Below, piece by piece: positions 54,806-63,242 of a DNA stretch of 64,000 bases. Where the stretch lies: positions 124,001 through 188,000 of the forward strand of contig NZ_JAGQFT020000004.1 in the NCBI RefSeq assembly GCF_018122625.2, given 5' to 3'. Position numbers and translations under genes: made by a program. The stretch is from Coralloluteibacterium stylophorae. GTDB taxonomy: Bacteria > Pseudomonadota > Gammaproteobacteria > Xanthomonadales > Xanthomonadaceae. How positions within the stretch are numbered: the first letter of the stretch is position 1; every line of letters starts with the position of its first letter. The notes below the pieces were generated by a model. That model saw nothing but the letters and a program-made list of their open reading frames with translations. It ran no database searches and was not told the DNA's origin.

Positions 54806-55438
54806 ATGCCGCACGCACGCATTCCGCATACCGCCCTCGTCGTCATCGACATGATCGGCGACTTCGCCTTCCCCGGCGGAGCCGCCCTCGCCCGCCGCGC
54901 GCAACCGGTCGCGCACGCGATCGCCGACCTGAAGCGCCGCCTCGGTCGCCATGGCGTACCGACGATCTACGCCAACGACAACTACGGGCACTGGCGCTCG
55001 GACTTCCGCGACATCGTGGCCCGCTGCGGCGGCGCCGACTCGCTGGGCGCACCGGTGGTCGACGCCCTGCGCCCGACGAGCGAGGACTACTTCGTGATCA
55101 AGCCGCGGCACTCGGCCTTCTACGGCTCGCCGCTGGAGATGCTGCTCGACAGCCTCGACGTGCGCGTGCTGGTTCTCGCCGGCATGGCTGGCGACCGCTG
55201 CGTGCTGGCCACCGCCGCCGATGCGCACATGCGCGGCTTCCGCATGCTCGCGCCCGCCGACTGCGTGCTGTCGGAAAGCGCCGCGCGGCACCGGCGCTGG
55301 CAGGCGCAGCTGAGCGACGCCTTCGGTACCACGGTGCTGCGCGCGTCGCAGATCACGCCCGCGCGACTGCGCCGCACGGTGCATGAACACGAGCGCCCCG
55401 CGTTGCGGCGCGCACCCTGGGCGTCCACGGAGAGTTGA
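54806..55438 (+). CDS. Isochorismatase/nicotinamidase-family cysteine hydrolase
   Basis: A 210-residue hydrolase. Catalytic Asp is in ALVVIDMIGDF, Lys in FVIKPRHSAFYGS and Cys in LAGMAGDRCVLATAADA. The HSAFYGSPLEMLL segment is typical of the isochorismatase-like amidohydrolases. Specificity (nicotinamide, isochorismate, N-carbamoyl compounds) cannot be read. GGGGA precedes ATG 54806. It is 45 bp upstream of the N-formylglutamate amidohydrolase-like gene and possibly the first gene of that operon. Confidence 0.88.
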   Translation: MPHARIPHTALVVIDMIGDFAFPGGAALARRAQPVAHAIADLKRRLGRHGVPTIYANDNYGHWRSDFRDIVARCGGADSLGAPVVDALRPTSEDYFVIKPRHSAFYGSPLEMLLDSLDVRVLVLAGMAGDRCVLATAADAHMRGFRMLAPADCVLSESAARHRRWQAQLSDAFGTTVLRASQITPARLRRTVHEHERPALRRAPWASTES

Positions 55439-55483
55439 TCGCCGCGGGGCCACCCTGCGCGTCCACGTGTTCGCGAGCCCGCG

Positions 55484-56290
55484 ATGCCTGACACGAGAAC
55501 GCCCCCCGCTCCCACCGCCGACTGGAAGATCCACGTCGGCGACGGCCCCGTCGTCACCGCCGCGATCCACGACGGCCACCGCGTCCGCGAGTCGCTGCTG
55601 CCGTGGATGCGCCTGGATCCGGACGAGCGCCGGCGCGAGGAGGACCCGATGACCGGTGTCCTCTCCACCGTCGGCGATACCCAGGTCCGCGTGCGCAGCT
55701 CGCGCTTCGAGGTCGACCACAACCGTCCGCGCGAGCGCTCGGTCTCGCGCCGCCCCGAGGACACCTGGGGCCTGGAGGTGTGGTCGGCGCCGCTGCCCGA
55801 TGCGGAGCTCGAGCGCTCCTGGGCCGCGCACGACCGCTTCCGCAGCGACATCCGCGCGCTGATGGACGACCTCGTCGCGCGCTTCGGCCGGATCCTGGTG
55901 CTCGACATCCACAGCTACAACCATCGCCGCGACGGCCACGACGCGGACCCGGCCGAGAGCACAGGCAATCCTGACATCGACATCGGCGCGACCACGCTCG
56001 ACCGCGGCCTGTTCGGCGACGTGCTCGACCGCTTCGTCTCGGCGCTGCGGCAGACGCCTGTGCGCGGCCGTACGCCGGACGTGCGCGAGAACGTGCGCTA
56101 TCCCGACGGCGGCGACTTCCCCGAGTGGCTGCACCGGGTGTATCCGACCCAGGCCTGCGTCATCACGCTCGAGTACAAGAAGATCTTCATGGACGAGTGG
56201 TCGGCGCAGGTCGACCTGGCCGCGCTCGAGGACCTGCGCGCCGGGCTCGAGACGGCGGTGGCCGCGGTGCGGCCGGCGTTCGCGCGATGA
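55484..56290 (+). CDS. N-formylglutamate amidohydrolase-family protein
   Basis: A 268-residue zinc amidohydrolase of the HutG/N-formylglutamate deformylase family. The segment HDGHRVRESLLPW is the first zinc loop. ILVLDIHSYNHRRDG carries the second His pair. DIDIGATTLDRGLFG and CVITLEYKKIFMDEW are family segments near the C-terminus. Members cut N-formyl or related amide bonds from amino acids. It is not in a histidine-use cluster; instead its stop overlaps the start of the QEGLA gene (ATGA). Confidence 0.87.
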   Translation: MPDTRTPPAPTADWKIHVGDGPVVTAAIHDGHRVRESLLPWMRLDPDERRREEDPMTGVLSTVGDTQVRVRSSRFEVDHNRPRERSVSRRPEDTWGLEVWSAPLPDAELERSWAAHDRFRSDIRALMDDLVARFGRILVLDIHSYNHRRDGHDADPAESTGNPDIDIGATTLDRGLFGDVLDRFVSALRQTPVRGRTPDVRENVRYPDGGDFPEWLHRVYPTQACVITLEYKKIFMDEWSAQVDLAALEDLRAGLETAVAAVRPAFAR

Positions 56291-57483
56291 GGGTCGCCGC
56301 CGACGAGGCCGTGCGGCCGCTGCCGCCGGTCGCTGCCGAGGTCGACGCCGCGCTGATGCGCATGGACGGCGAGATCGACTGGCTGATGCTGCTCTCGCCG
56401 ATCCACAACGACCGGCTGTGGAGCGAGTTCGAGGCCAGCGGGCGCACGCGGATTCCCGGCTTCGAGTACCGCGAGTGCGGGGTCGACCTGCACGCACAGC
56501 GCGAACGCCTGCTGGCGCTGCCGGTGGAGAACGTCGAGTCGCACCTGCTGCAGGGCCTGCTCTCGGAGAAGCAGCGCGAGCTCGACCGCCAGCTCGAACT
56601 GGTGCGCCTGCGCGGCACCGACGGCTTCATCGGCGCGAGCATCGACCTGTTCGGCGACGTGGAGCCGACGCTGCTCGCACTGGCGCGCGAGATCCTCGAC
56701 CGGGTCCAGCCCGGCGCGCCGCTCGCGCACGACGCCGGAGTCGACGAGGTGGTCGCCGCGGCCGAGGCCGACTTCGCCTGGTACCGCGAGCGCGTGCCCG
56801 GCTTCGCCTCGCGCATCGTCGTCGACGACGACCTCGCCTCGCTGCTGATGGTGTCGCAGGGCGACCTCCACATCGCGCGCGACATCCGCATCCCGCGTGC
56901 GCGCGTGCAGCCGCTGGTCCAGCACGAGGTCGGCACCCACGTGGTGACCCGGCACAACGGCCGCCGCCAGGCACTGAGGCAGCTCGAGTGCGGCCTCGCC
57001 CACTACGACCCGTTGCAGGAAGGCCTCGCGGTGCTGTCGGAGTACCTGGCCGGGTTCCTGCCGCCGGAGCGGCTGCGCATCCTCGCTGCGCGCGTGGTCG
57101 CCACCGAGATGGCGCTGCACGACGAGGACGTCCCGGCGATCTTCCACTGCCTGCACGAGCAGCACGGCCTGTCCACCGGCGACGCCTTCGACGTCGCCGT
57201 GCGCGCACGCCGCGGCGGCTGCCTGACCAAGGACGCGGTCTACCTGCGCGGCCTGCGCGACCTGCTCGCCTACCTGCACGAGGGCGGCGCCTTCGAGCGC
57301 CTGTTCGTGGGCAAGTTCGCGCTCGCCCACAACGTCATCCTCGACCGCCTGATCGACGAGGGCTGGGTGCGCGAGCCGGAACTGCTGCCGCGCTACTGGT
57401 CCCATCCCGAGGCCGACGATCGCCTCGCCCGCGCCCGGACGATCCCCGTCTCCGAGCTCTTCCAGAAGGAACCCGCAGCATGA
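56287..57483 (+). CDS. QEGLA-motif metallopeptidase-like protein (DUF1704)
   Basis: A 398-residue protein of the family annotated as flavohemoglobin expression-modulating QEGLA motif protein (DUF1704). Zinc motif H213-E-V-G-T-H218 is in LVQHEVGTHVVTRH; the family motif QEGLA is at 244-248 and supplies the third ligand region. Eukaryotic relatives (MATCAP) are tubulin carboxypeptidases that remove a C-terminal Tyr; that is established knowledge. The bacterial substrate is unknown. Four-base ATGA overlaps at both ends tie it to the amidohydrolase before and the ATP-grasp enzyme after. Confidence 0.88.
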   Translation: MRVAADEAVRPLPPVAAEVDAALMRMDGEIDWLMLLSPIHNDRLWSEFEASGRTRIPGFEYRECGVDLHAQRERLLALPVENVESHLLQGLLSEKQRELDRQLELVRLRGTDGFIGASIDLFGDVEPTLLALAREILDRVQPGAPLAHDAGVDEVVAAAEADFAWYRERVPGFASRIVVDDDLASLLMVSQGDLHIARDIRIPRARVQPLVQHEVGTHVVTRHNGRRQALRQLECGLAHYDPLQEGLAVLSEYLAGFLPPERLRILAARVVATEMALHDEDVPAIFHCLHEQHGLSTGDAFDVAVRARRGGCLTKDAVYLRGLRDLLAYLHEGGAFERLFVGKFALAHNVILDRLIDEGWVREPELLPRYWSHPEADDRLARARTIPVSELFQKEPAA

Positions 57484-58529
57484 GACTCGGCTTCGTCATC
57501 AACGACATCGCCACCGAGAAGGACAACTACACCACCATCCGCCTGGCCCGCGCCGCGGTGGCGCGCGGGCACGAGGTCGCGCTGATCGGGCTGGAGGACT
57601 TCATCTACGACGCCGACGGCTCGATCTGCGCGTTCGCGCACGCCCCGCGCGGCAGCGAGTACGCCGACGACGCCGCCTTCCTCGCCGACGTGCAGGCCGA
57701 CGACGCGCCGCGCACGAAGATCTCGGTGGAGGGGCTCGACGTGCTGATGCTGCGCAGCGATCCCGCCGACGAGGTCATCGACCGTCCGTGGGCGCCCAAC
57801 AGCGCGCTGCTGTTCGCGCAGCTGGCCGCGGCCAAGCAGGTGATCGTGGTCAACGACCCGACCCACCTCACCGATGCGTCGAACAAGACCTACTTCCAGC
57901 AGTTCCCCGAGGAGGTGCGCCCGGTCACCTGCATCACCCGCGACGTCGCCGAGATCCGCGCCTTCTTCGACGCCCACGACGGCTGCGGCGTGATCAAGCC
58001 GCTGCAGGGCTCGGGCGGGCAGAGCGTGTTCGTGGTCAGGCCCGAGGACGGCGCGGCCAACCTCAACCAGATGATCGAGGCGGTGACCCGCGACGGCTAC
58101 GCCATCGTCCAGGAGTACCTGCCGAAGGCGGTGGACGGCGACATCCGCATGCTGATGCTCAACGGCCGCCCGCTGGTGGTCGACGGCAAGTACGCCTGCC
58201 TGCGCCGCTACAACGACTCCGGCGACGCCCGCAGCAACATCAGCGCCGGCGGCAAGATCGCCTTTGTCGAGCCCGACGCCGACGCGCTGCGCCTGGCCGA
58301 GATCGTGGGCCCGAAGCTGATCCGCGACGGCATGTACTTCGTCGGGCTCGACATCGTCGGCGACAAGCTGATGGAGATCAACGTCGACACGCCCGGCGGC
58401 ATCAACATGGCCGAGGAACTCACCGAGGCCGACTTCAGCGGCCACATCATCGACGACCTCGAGCGCAAGGTGCGCCTGCGCGGCTACTACCGCGGCAAGC
58501 TCGGCAACAGCGAGCTCGCGATGCTCTGA
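57480..58529 (+). CDS. GshB-like ATP-grasp ligase in the QEGLA operon
   Basis: A 349-residue ATP-grasp enzyme of the glutathione-synthetase type. The N-terminal domain starts MRLGFVINDIATEKDNYTTIRLA. The ATP lid and binding segments are GCGVIKPLQGSGGQSVFVV, YAIVQEYLPKAVDGDIRMLMLNGRPLVVDG and GLDIVGDKLMEINVDTPGGINM, with metal-ligand Glu/Asn in MEINVDTP. True GshB has the same lid but is not usually paired with QEGLA genes. I infer that it joins an amino acid or peptide to an unknown acceptor. The start overlaps the QEGLA stop (ATGA). The stop abuts the convergent rRNA methyltransferase with no gap. Confidence 0.9.
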   Translation: MRLGFVINDIATEKDNYTTIRLARAAVARGHEVALIGLEDFIYDADGSICAFAHAPRGSEYADDAAFLADVQADDAPRTKISVEGLDVLMLRSDPADEVIDRPWAPNSALLFAQLAAAKQVIVVNDPTHLTDASNKTYFQQFPEEVRPVTCITRDVAEIRAFFDAHDGCGVIKPLQGSGGQSVFVVRPEDGAANLNQMIEAVTRDGYAIVQEYLPKAVDGDIRMLMLNGRPLVVDGKYACLRRYNDSGDARSNISAGGKIAFVEPDADALRLAEIVGPKLIRDGMYFVGLDIVGDKLMEINVDTPGGINMAEELTEADFSGHIIDDLERKVRLRGYYRGKLGNSELAML

Positions 58530-59360
58530 TCAGCGCGCGCGCCAGGCGGCGAGCAGCACCGCGGTGGCGGCGGCGACGTTGAGGCTCTCCACCGCGCCGC
58601 TGCCGGGGATCGACAGGCGCAGGTCGCAGGCGGCGGCCAGTGCCGCGTCCATGCCCTCGCCCTCGTTGCCGAGCACGTAGACCAGCCGGTCCGGCAGGGT
58701 GGTGGCGAACAGGTCGTCGCCGCCCGCGACCACCGTCGCGGCCAGCGCGAACCCGGCCGCACGCAATCGCGCCGGCGCCTCGCCGGCAGCAGGCATGCGC
58801 ACCAGCGGCACCGCCTCGGCGCCACCCTCGGCCACGCGCGCGGCGGCGCCCGACAGGGCCAGCGCCGACTCCGCCGGCAGCAGCACCCCGGCCACGCCGA
58901 AATGCGCCGCCGAGCGCAGGATCGCGCCGAGGTTGTGCGGGTTGCCGACGCCGTCCAGCCACAGCGCCAGCTGCGGCCCGGACGCCAGATCGGCGAGCCA
59001 GGCGTCGAGCGCAAGGTCCGGCGCGCGCAGCAGGTCGGCGACCACGCCCTCGTGGTGGGTGCCGGCGGCGAGACGGTCCAGGTCGGCCGTTTCCACCACC
59101 CGATAGCCGATGCGGTGCGCGACGCACCATTTCAGCAGCGGCTGCAGCACCGGGATGCGCGCCTCGACCAAGTACAGCTTGCGCAGCGCCTGCGGCCGCG
59201 CGCGGAACGCGGCCAGCACCGCGTTGAGCCCGTACAGGCGCAGTTCCTCGCCGCGGGCCGGGCGCGTCGGCGCCGCCTCGACGGCGCCGCGCGCGGGCCG
59301 GGAGCGGTCCCAGGGGCCGGTGCCGGGGCGGGCGGAGGAACGGGGCGGATCGCGACGCAT
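58530..59360 (-). CDS. SpoU/TrmH-family RNA 2'-O-methyltransferase (RlmB-like)
   Basis: A 276-residue methyltransferase. An N-terminal substrate-binding domain (LYGLNAVLAAFRARPQALRKLYLV, HRIGYRVVETADLDRLAAGTHHEGVVA) is followed by the SPOUT knot: motif 1 DGVGNPHNLGAILRSAAHFG, motif 2 VYVLGNEGEGM, motif 3 LSIPGSGAVESLNVAAATAVLL. This matches the RlmB/YjfH group, which methylates a ribose in 23S rRNA. An Arg/Pro-rich N-terminal extension of about 45 residues is unusual. The exact target nucleotide cannot be proven, so no symbol is given. Confidence 0.92.
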   Translation of the reverse strand: MRRDPPRSSARPGTGPWDRSRPARGAVEAAPTRPARGEELRLYGLNAVLAAFRARPQALRKLYLVEARIPVLQPLLKWCVAHRIGYRVVETADLDRLAAGTHHEGVVADLLRAPDLALDAWLADLASGPQLALWLDGVGNPHNLGAILRSAAHFGVAGVLLPAESALALSGAAARVAEGGAEAVPLVRMPAAGEAPARLRAAGFALAATVVAGGDDLFATTLPDRLVYVLGNEGEGMDAALAAACDLRLSIPGSGAVESLNVAAATAVLLAAWRAR

Positions 59361-59438
59361 GGGGCTGACCGGGCGGCGGGCGCCACAGTGTCGCATCCGC
59401 GGGCGCGGACCGGTCGGGCATTGCCCCTGCGCGTCAGC

Positions 59439-59903
59439 TCACGACGCGGGCGCGCCGGAGACGAAGGCGACGACCTCGTCGGCATGGGTCTCGATCATGC
59501 CGGTGGCCGTGCCCATGGCGGTGGCGTTGCCGGAGTCGACCTGCATCTGCCCGAGCACGCGGCCGTCGGCATCGGTGACGGTGACCGTGCTGAGGATGCT
59601 GTCGGTGCCCGCCATCACGCCCAGCAGGCCGCGCGCCGCGCCGTGGCGCATGCGGTACTCGTCGATGCGGATGGCGATGCGGCGATCGCCCCCGCCCTGC
59701 GCGAGCAGGCCGCGCGCGGCCAGCTGCGAATCCAGGCGCGCGCGGAAGATGCCCAGTGCCTCGGTGCTCATCCCGCCGGCGTTGTCGATCGCGTAGCTGA
59801 AGCGGTCGCCCGCGGTCGGCGCGTAGGCGGTGCGGACCTGGCTGGAGGTGCTGCAGGCGGCCAGGACCAGGAACAGGGATGCGAGGAGGAGCGACCACTT
59901 CAT
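59439..59903 (-). CDS. DUF4410-like lipoprotein
   Basis: A 154-residue lipoprotein: LLLASLFLVLAAC is a signal with a good lipobox (LAAC). The mature part has beta-rich segments typical of DUF4410 (STEALGIFRARLDSQLAARGLL, RRIAIRIDEYRMRHGAARGLLGVMAG, GRVLGQMQVDSG). The Gly-rich ATAMGTATGMIETHADEVVAFV end fits family members that are thought to sit on the outer membrane. Role unknown. Confidence 0.8.
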   Translation of the reverse strand: MKWSLLLASLFLVLAACSTSSQVRTAYAPTAGDRFSYAIDNAGGMSTEALGIFRARLDSQLAARGLLAQGGGDRRIAIRIDEYRMRHGAARGLLGVMAGTDSILSTVTVTDADGRVLGQMQVDSGNATAMGTATGMIETHADEVVAFVSGAPAS

Positions 59904-60038
59904 GACGAAACTCCATGTCTGCCGGGGGGAAGGCCACCACGGGGAGCGGCAGGGCCTTGTAGCAGGCCGTCCGCGGCGGTCGCTACCGGCGGCACGGCAC
60001 GTGCATGCCGGAAACGGCACCTTCACGATTCCGTCATC

Positions 60039-60515
60039 ATGCCCGCGATGCGCGCCGCCCCCCATCTCCCTTCGCTGCCCGACGCGCCCGCCGGCACCGG
60101 CCAGGCGCCGGCGCGCGCCCCGGTCGCGGCGGCCATGACCGCCCTGCGCCTGATCGAGGAGCTGGAACAGCGCTGCAACCTCGGCCTCGGCTCGCGCGCC
60201 CGTTCCGAACTGCTCGACTACACCGAGTCCCTGCCCGCTGGGCATACCGGTCCGGGCGCGGTGCTGCCGCTGGGCGCCGGCTACCTGGCGCTGACCCGGG
60301 CCGACGGCTCGCTGACGCGCTTCAGCCTGCTGGTCGACGACGGGGCGCAGGAACTGCTGGACGAGGCGCCCGCGCCGCTGCGTGCCGTCATCGAGGCGCC
60401 GGCGACGGTCACCGGTGCGGTCGCCGCCTGGGACGGCGACGTCGTCGCCGAGCTCTGGCTGAGCCGCGATCCCGCGCCATGGGCGCCACACGCCCTGTAC
60501 GTGCGCGTGGCCTGA
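60039..60515 (+). CDS. Hypothetical protein upstream of the diguanylate cyclase
   Basis: A 158-residue protein I do not recognise. The N-terminal 30 residues are Pro/Ala-rich. The rest is a helical segment (MTALRLIEELEQRCNLGLGSRARSELLDY) and a beta-rich part (VLPLGAGYLALTRADGSLTRFSLLVDDG, TVTGAVAAWDGDVVAELWLS). No signal or membrane helix is present. No good ribosome site precedes ATG 60039; ATG 60048 is an alternative. It lies 87 bp before the GGDEF gene on the same strand, so a link to c-di-GMP signalling is possible but unproven. Confidence 0.55.
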   Translation: MPAMRAAPHLPSLPDAPAGTGQAPARAPVAAAMTALRLIEELEQRCNLGLGSRARSELLDYTESLPAGHTGPGAVLPLGAGYLALTRADGSLTRFSLLVDDGAQELLDEAPAPLRAVIEAPATVTGAVAAWDGDVVAELWLSRDPAPWAPHALYVRVA

Positions 60516-60602
60516 GGTCGCGCCCTCAAGTCCGCCGCCGCTGCGCCGATACCGCGTGCGCCGGCCCGGACCGGCGGCGATCACGGGAAACGGACGGGCA
60601 CC

Positions 60603-62165
60603 ATGTCGGAGCGCGAGCGGATCGATGGCGGACTGCGCGGCCTGTGGCCGCGTCGGCGCGCGGCCGATGCCGCGCCGGCGCTGGCCGGCACCGCTTTGGC
60701 CGCCACCGGTGCGCCCGCCGGTCCGCGCACTCCACCGGCATCGCTGGCCGAGCTGTTCGCCGCCGCCGGCACCCCGGACCGCCTGCTCACCGCCTTCGCC
60801 GACGGCCTGCTCGGCCTCGACGGCGAACTCGCCGACATGGGCCGGCGCCTGCGCCGTAGCGCGATCGACGAGGACTGGACGGGCTACGGCCGCGGACTGC
60901 GCCAGCTGATCGACAAGTACATCAGCACCATCGTCTCCACCGCGCCGGGGACGCCCGAGGACGCCGAGGCCACGCTGCTGCGCGACCTGCTGCGACGCAT
61001 CCTGGCCATGGCGCTGGGTCCCCTGCTGCAGCCCGCGCCCGACCTCGCCGAGGAGGCGCAGGCGCTGGCCGACATCCTCAAGCACTGGGCCGGCGAGGCC
61101 GACGCCGAGACCTACGCGCGCCGGCTCAAGCAGCTCTGCCACCGCGTCAGCATGCGCGCCGACGAGGCCGCCGAGCAGCAGCGCCTGATCCTGGGCCTGT
61201 TCGACCTGCTGCTGGAGAACGTCACCGAGCTGCTCGACGACAGCAGCTGGCTGCACGGCCAGATCGCGATCGTTCGCGAACTCATCTCCGGGCCGATCGA
61301 CCGCCTGTCCGTCGAGGACGCGCGCAGCAGCCTGCGCGAGGTCATCTACCGGCAGGGCCTGCTCAAGCAGAGCATGGCCGAGTCCAAGGACGCGATGAAG
61401 GAGATGATGGTCACCTTCGTCGACCGCCTGAACGGCATGGCCGCGAGCACCGGCGAGTTCCACGACCGCATCGAGGGCTATTCGCAGGCGATCCGCGGCG
61501 CGCGTAGCATCGGGGAGCTCAACCGCGTCCTCGACGACGTGCTGGCCGAGACCGGCCGCGCGCAGGAGCAGGCGCTGCGCGCGCGCGACCGCATGCTCGA
61601 GGCGCGCCAGGAGGTCGAGGCCGCCGAGCAGCGCATCCTGCGCCTCGAGCAGCAGCTGCAGGACGCCAGCGGCCAGGCGCGCGCCGACCAGCTCACCGGC
61701 GTGCTCAACCGGCGCGGGTTCGAGGAACTCTACGAACGCGAAGCGGCGCGGGCGGAGCGCTCGGGCGCGCCGCTGTGCGTGGCGCTGGTCGACCTCGACG
61801 ATTTCCGCCGCCTCAACGAGACCCACGGCCACCTCGGCGGCGACGCGGCGCTGCGCCACTTCGCCGAGCTCGTGCGCACGGTGCTGCGCGGCAGCGACGC
61901 GCTGGCGCGCTTCGGCGGCGAGGAGTTCCTGCTGCTGATGCCCGACACCACCCTGTACGAGGCCTCTGCCGCGGTCGCGCGCGCGCAGCAGGCGCTGGTC
62001 GGCCGGCCGCTGCTGCACGAGGAGGCGCGCATCGTCCTAAGCTTCAGCGGCGGCGTCGCCCAGCGCGCGCCGAGCGAGACGCGCGACGTCCTCCTCAAGC
62101 GCGCCGACGGCGCCATGTACCAGGCCAAGAAGGGCGGCAAGAACCGGGTGGTCGCGGCGAAATAG
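60603..62165 (+). CDS. GGDEF diguanylate cyclase with cytoplasmic helical sensor part
   Basis: A 520-residue cyclase making c-di-GMP from two GTP. The C-terminal GGDEF domain has active motif GGEEF at 438-442 and an inhibitory RxxD site (RGSD) five residues before it, so product feedback is expected. The domain starts near DQLTGVLNRRGFEELY. The N-terminal 360 residues are all helical without a membrane segment and end in a coiled coil (EQALRARDRMLEARQEVEAAEQRILRLEQQL). That part is conserved in related Xanthomonadaceae and Pseudomonas cyclases and probably dimerises the enzyme or senses an internal signal. Confidence 0.92.
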   Translation: MSERERIDGGLRGLWPRRRAADAAPALAGTALAATGAPAGPRTPPASLAELFAAAGTPDRLLTAFADGLLGLDGELADMGRRLRRSAIDEDWTGYGRGLRQLIDKYISTIVSTAPGTPEDAEATLLRDLLRRILAMALGPLLQPAPDLAEEAQALADILKHWAGEADAETYARRLKQLCHRVSMRADEAAEQQRLILGLFDLLLENVTELLDDSSWLHGQIAIVRELISGPIDRLSVEDARSSLREVIYRQGLLKQSMAESKDAMKEMMVTFVDRLNGMAASTGEFHDRIEGYSQAIRGARSIGELNRVLDDVLAETGRAQEQALRARDRMLEARQEVEAAEQRILRLEQQLQDASGQARADQLTGVLNRRGFEELYEREAARAERSGAPLCVALVDLDDFRRLNETHGHLGGDAALRHFAELVRTVLRGSDALARFGGEEFLLLMPDTTLYEASAAVARAQQALVGRPLLHEEARIVLSFSGGVAQRAPSETRDVLLKRADGAMYQAKKGGKNRVVAAK

Positions 62166-62182
62166 GGCCGCGCCCGAAGCCG

Positions 62183-62455
62183 TCACTCGGCGGTGGTCGG
62201 GTCGATGATGCCCTTCACCTCGGCGACGCTGTCGGCGGGGAAGCCGCCGCGGCTGGCGTGCTCGCGGATGCTCGCCTCGTCGGGCGCGATGTAGAGGCAG
62301 TAGATCTTGTCGCCGGTCACGTAGCTGTGCAGCCACTGGATCTGCGGCCCCATGCCGGCGCGCACGCCGCAGGAAGTCTGCGAGATGCCCTGCAACTGCT
62401 CGCGGGAGAGATCGCCGGCGCCGGGAATGCTGCGCTCGATGACGTACTTGGGCAT
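62183..62455 (-). CDS. DUF4242 (SCO4226-like nickel-binding) small protein
   Basis: A 90-residue ferredoxin-like-fold protein of the DUF4242 family. The start MPKYVIERSIPGAGDLSREQL, the VTGDKIYCLYIAPDEASIREHA core and the closing VAEVKGIIDP are diagnostic. A Streptomyces relative binds nickel; whether this one does is unknown, as ligands are not evident. It is convergent with the GGDEF gene (17-bp gap) and divergent from the DUF998 gene. Confidence 0.87.
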   Translation of the reverse strand: MPKYVIERSIPGAGDLSREQLQGISQTSCGVRAGMGPQIQWLHSYVTGDKIYCLYIAPDEASIREHASRGGFPADSVAEVKGIIDPTTAE

Positions 62456-62579
62456 GGCACGCGCTCCAGCTGGATGGTGCCCGGAGTCTAGGCCCGGTGC
62501 GCCACGGGCTCGCGCTGCGGCGCAGCGGAGCCGCGCCGCCCGCGGCACACTCTGCGGCCGCGCCACGCCCGCCGCAGCG

Positions 62580-63242
62580 ATGCCTTCCACGCCATCCACG
62601 CCCGCCGTCTCCCTCCTGCTGTCGCGCCTGGCGCTCGCCGGCCTCGGCCTGTTCGTCGCCACCTGCGTGCTGATGCAGTTCCTGCGCCCGGACCTGGACT
62701 GGATCGCCAGCCAGATGAGCCTGTACCTGCTGGAGCCGCGCGGACGGCTGCTGCAGGCGGCCTACTGCGCCATGGCGGTGGCGATGGTCGCGCTGGCGCT
62801 GGGCCTGTGGCGGGCGCTGGTCCCTGCCGCGCGCAGCGCGGCGCCGACGCTGCTGTTCGCGCTCGCGGCGGTGGCGCTGGTGGTCACCGCCTTCGCCGCC
62901 ATGCGCCTGCCGGACGCGCCCCAGACCTTCGAGAACCTGGTGCACGGGATCGCCGCGCAGGGCGCGTTCCTCGGCGCGACCGCCGGCATGGTGCTGCAGG
63001 CGCTGCGCTTCCGGCTCGATCCGCACTGGCGTCCGACGCTGGTGTGGGCGCTGCCGGGCGCGCTCGCCGGCTTCGCCTCGGTGTGGGCGCTCGGGCTGGC
63101 CGGGGGGCTGCCGCGCGGGCTCGCGCAGAAGGCGGTGATCGCGCTGATCGTGGCGTGGATGGCGGCGGTCGCGCTGCGCCTGCACCGGCAGGCGCGCGCC
63201 GCCGTCAGTGCGCCGGCGCCGGCTTCCCGCGCAGGCGCTTGA
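62580..63242 (+). CDS. DUF998 membrane protein
   Basis: A 220-residue protein with six predicted helices, of the DUF998 family. LLSRLALAGLGLFVATCVLMQFLRPDLDWIASQMSLYLLEP (helix 1 and loop), YCAMAVAMVALALGLW and VHGIAAQGAFLGATAGMV are typical, the last with the conserved H-G-x-A motif. Function is unknown. The 3' end overlaps the convergent DUF808 gene by 38 bp. Confidence 0.82.
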   Translation: MPSTPSTPAVSLLLSRLALAGLGLFVATCVLMQFLRPDLDWIASQMSLYLLEPRGRLLQAAYCAMAVAMVALALGLWRALVPAARSAAPTLLFALAAVALVVTAFAAMRLPDAPQTFENLVHGIAAQGAFLGATAGMVLQALRFRLDPHWRPTLVWALPGALAGFASVWALGLAGGLPRGLAQKAVIALIVAWMAAVALRLHRQARAAVSAPAPASRAGA

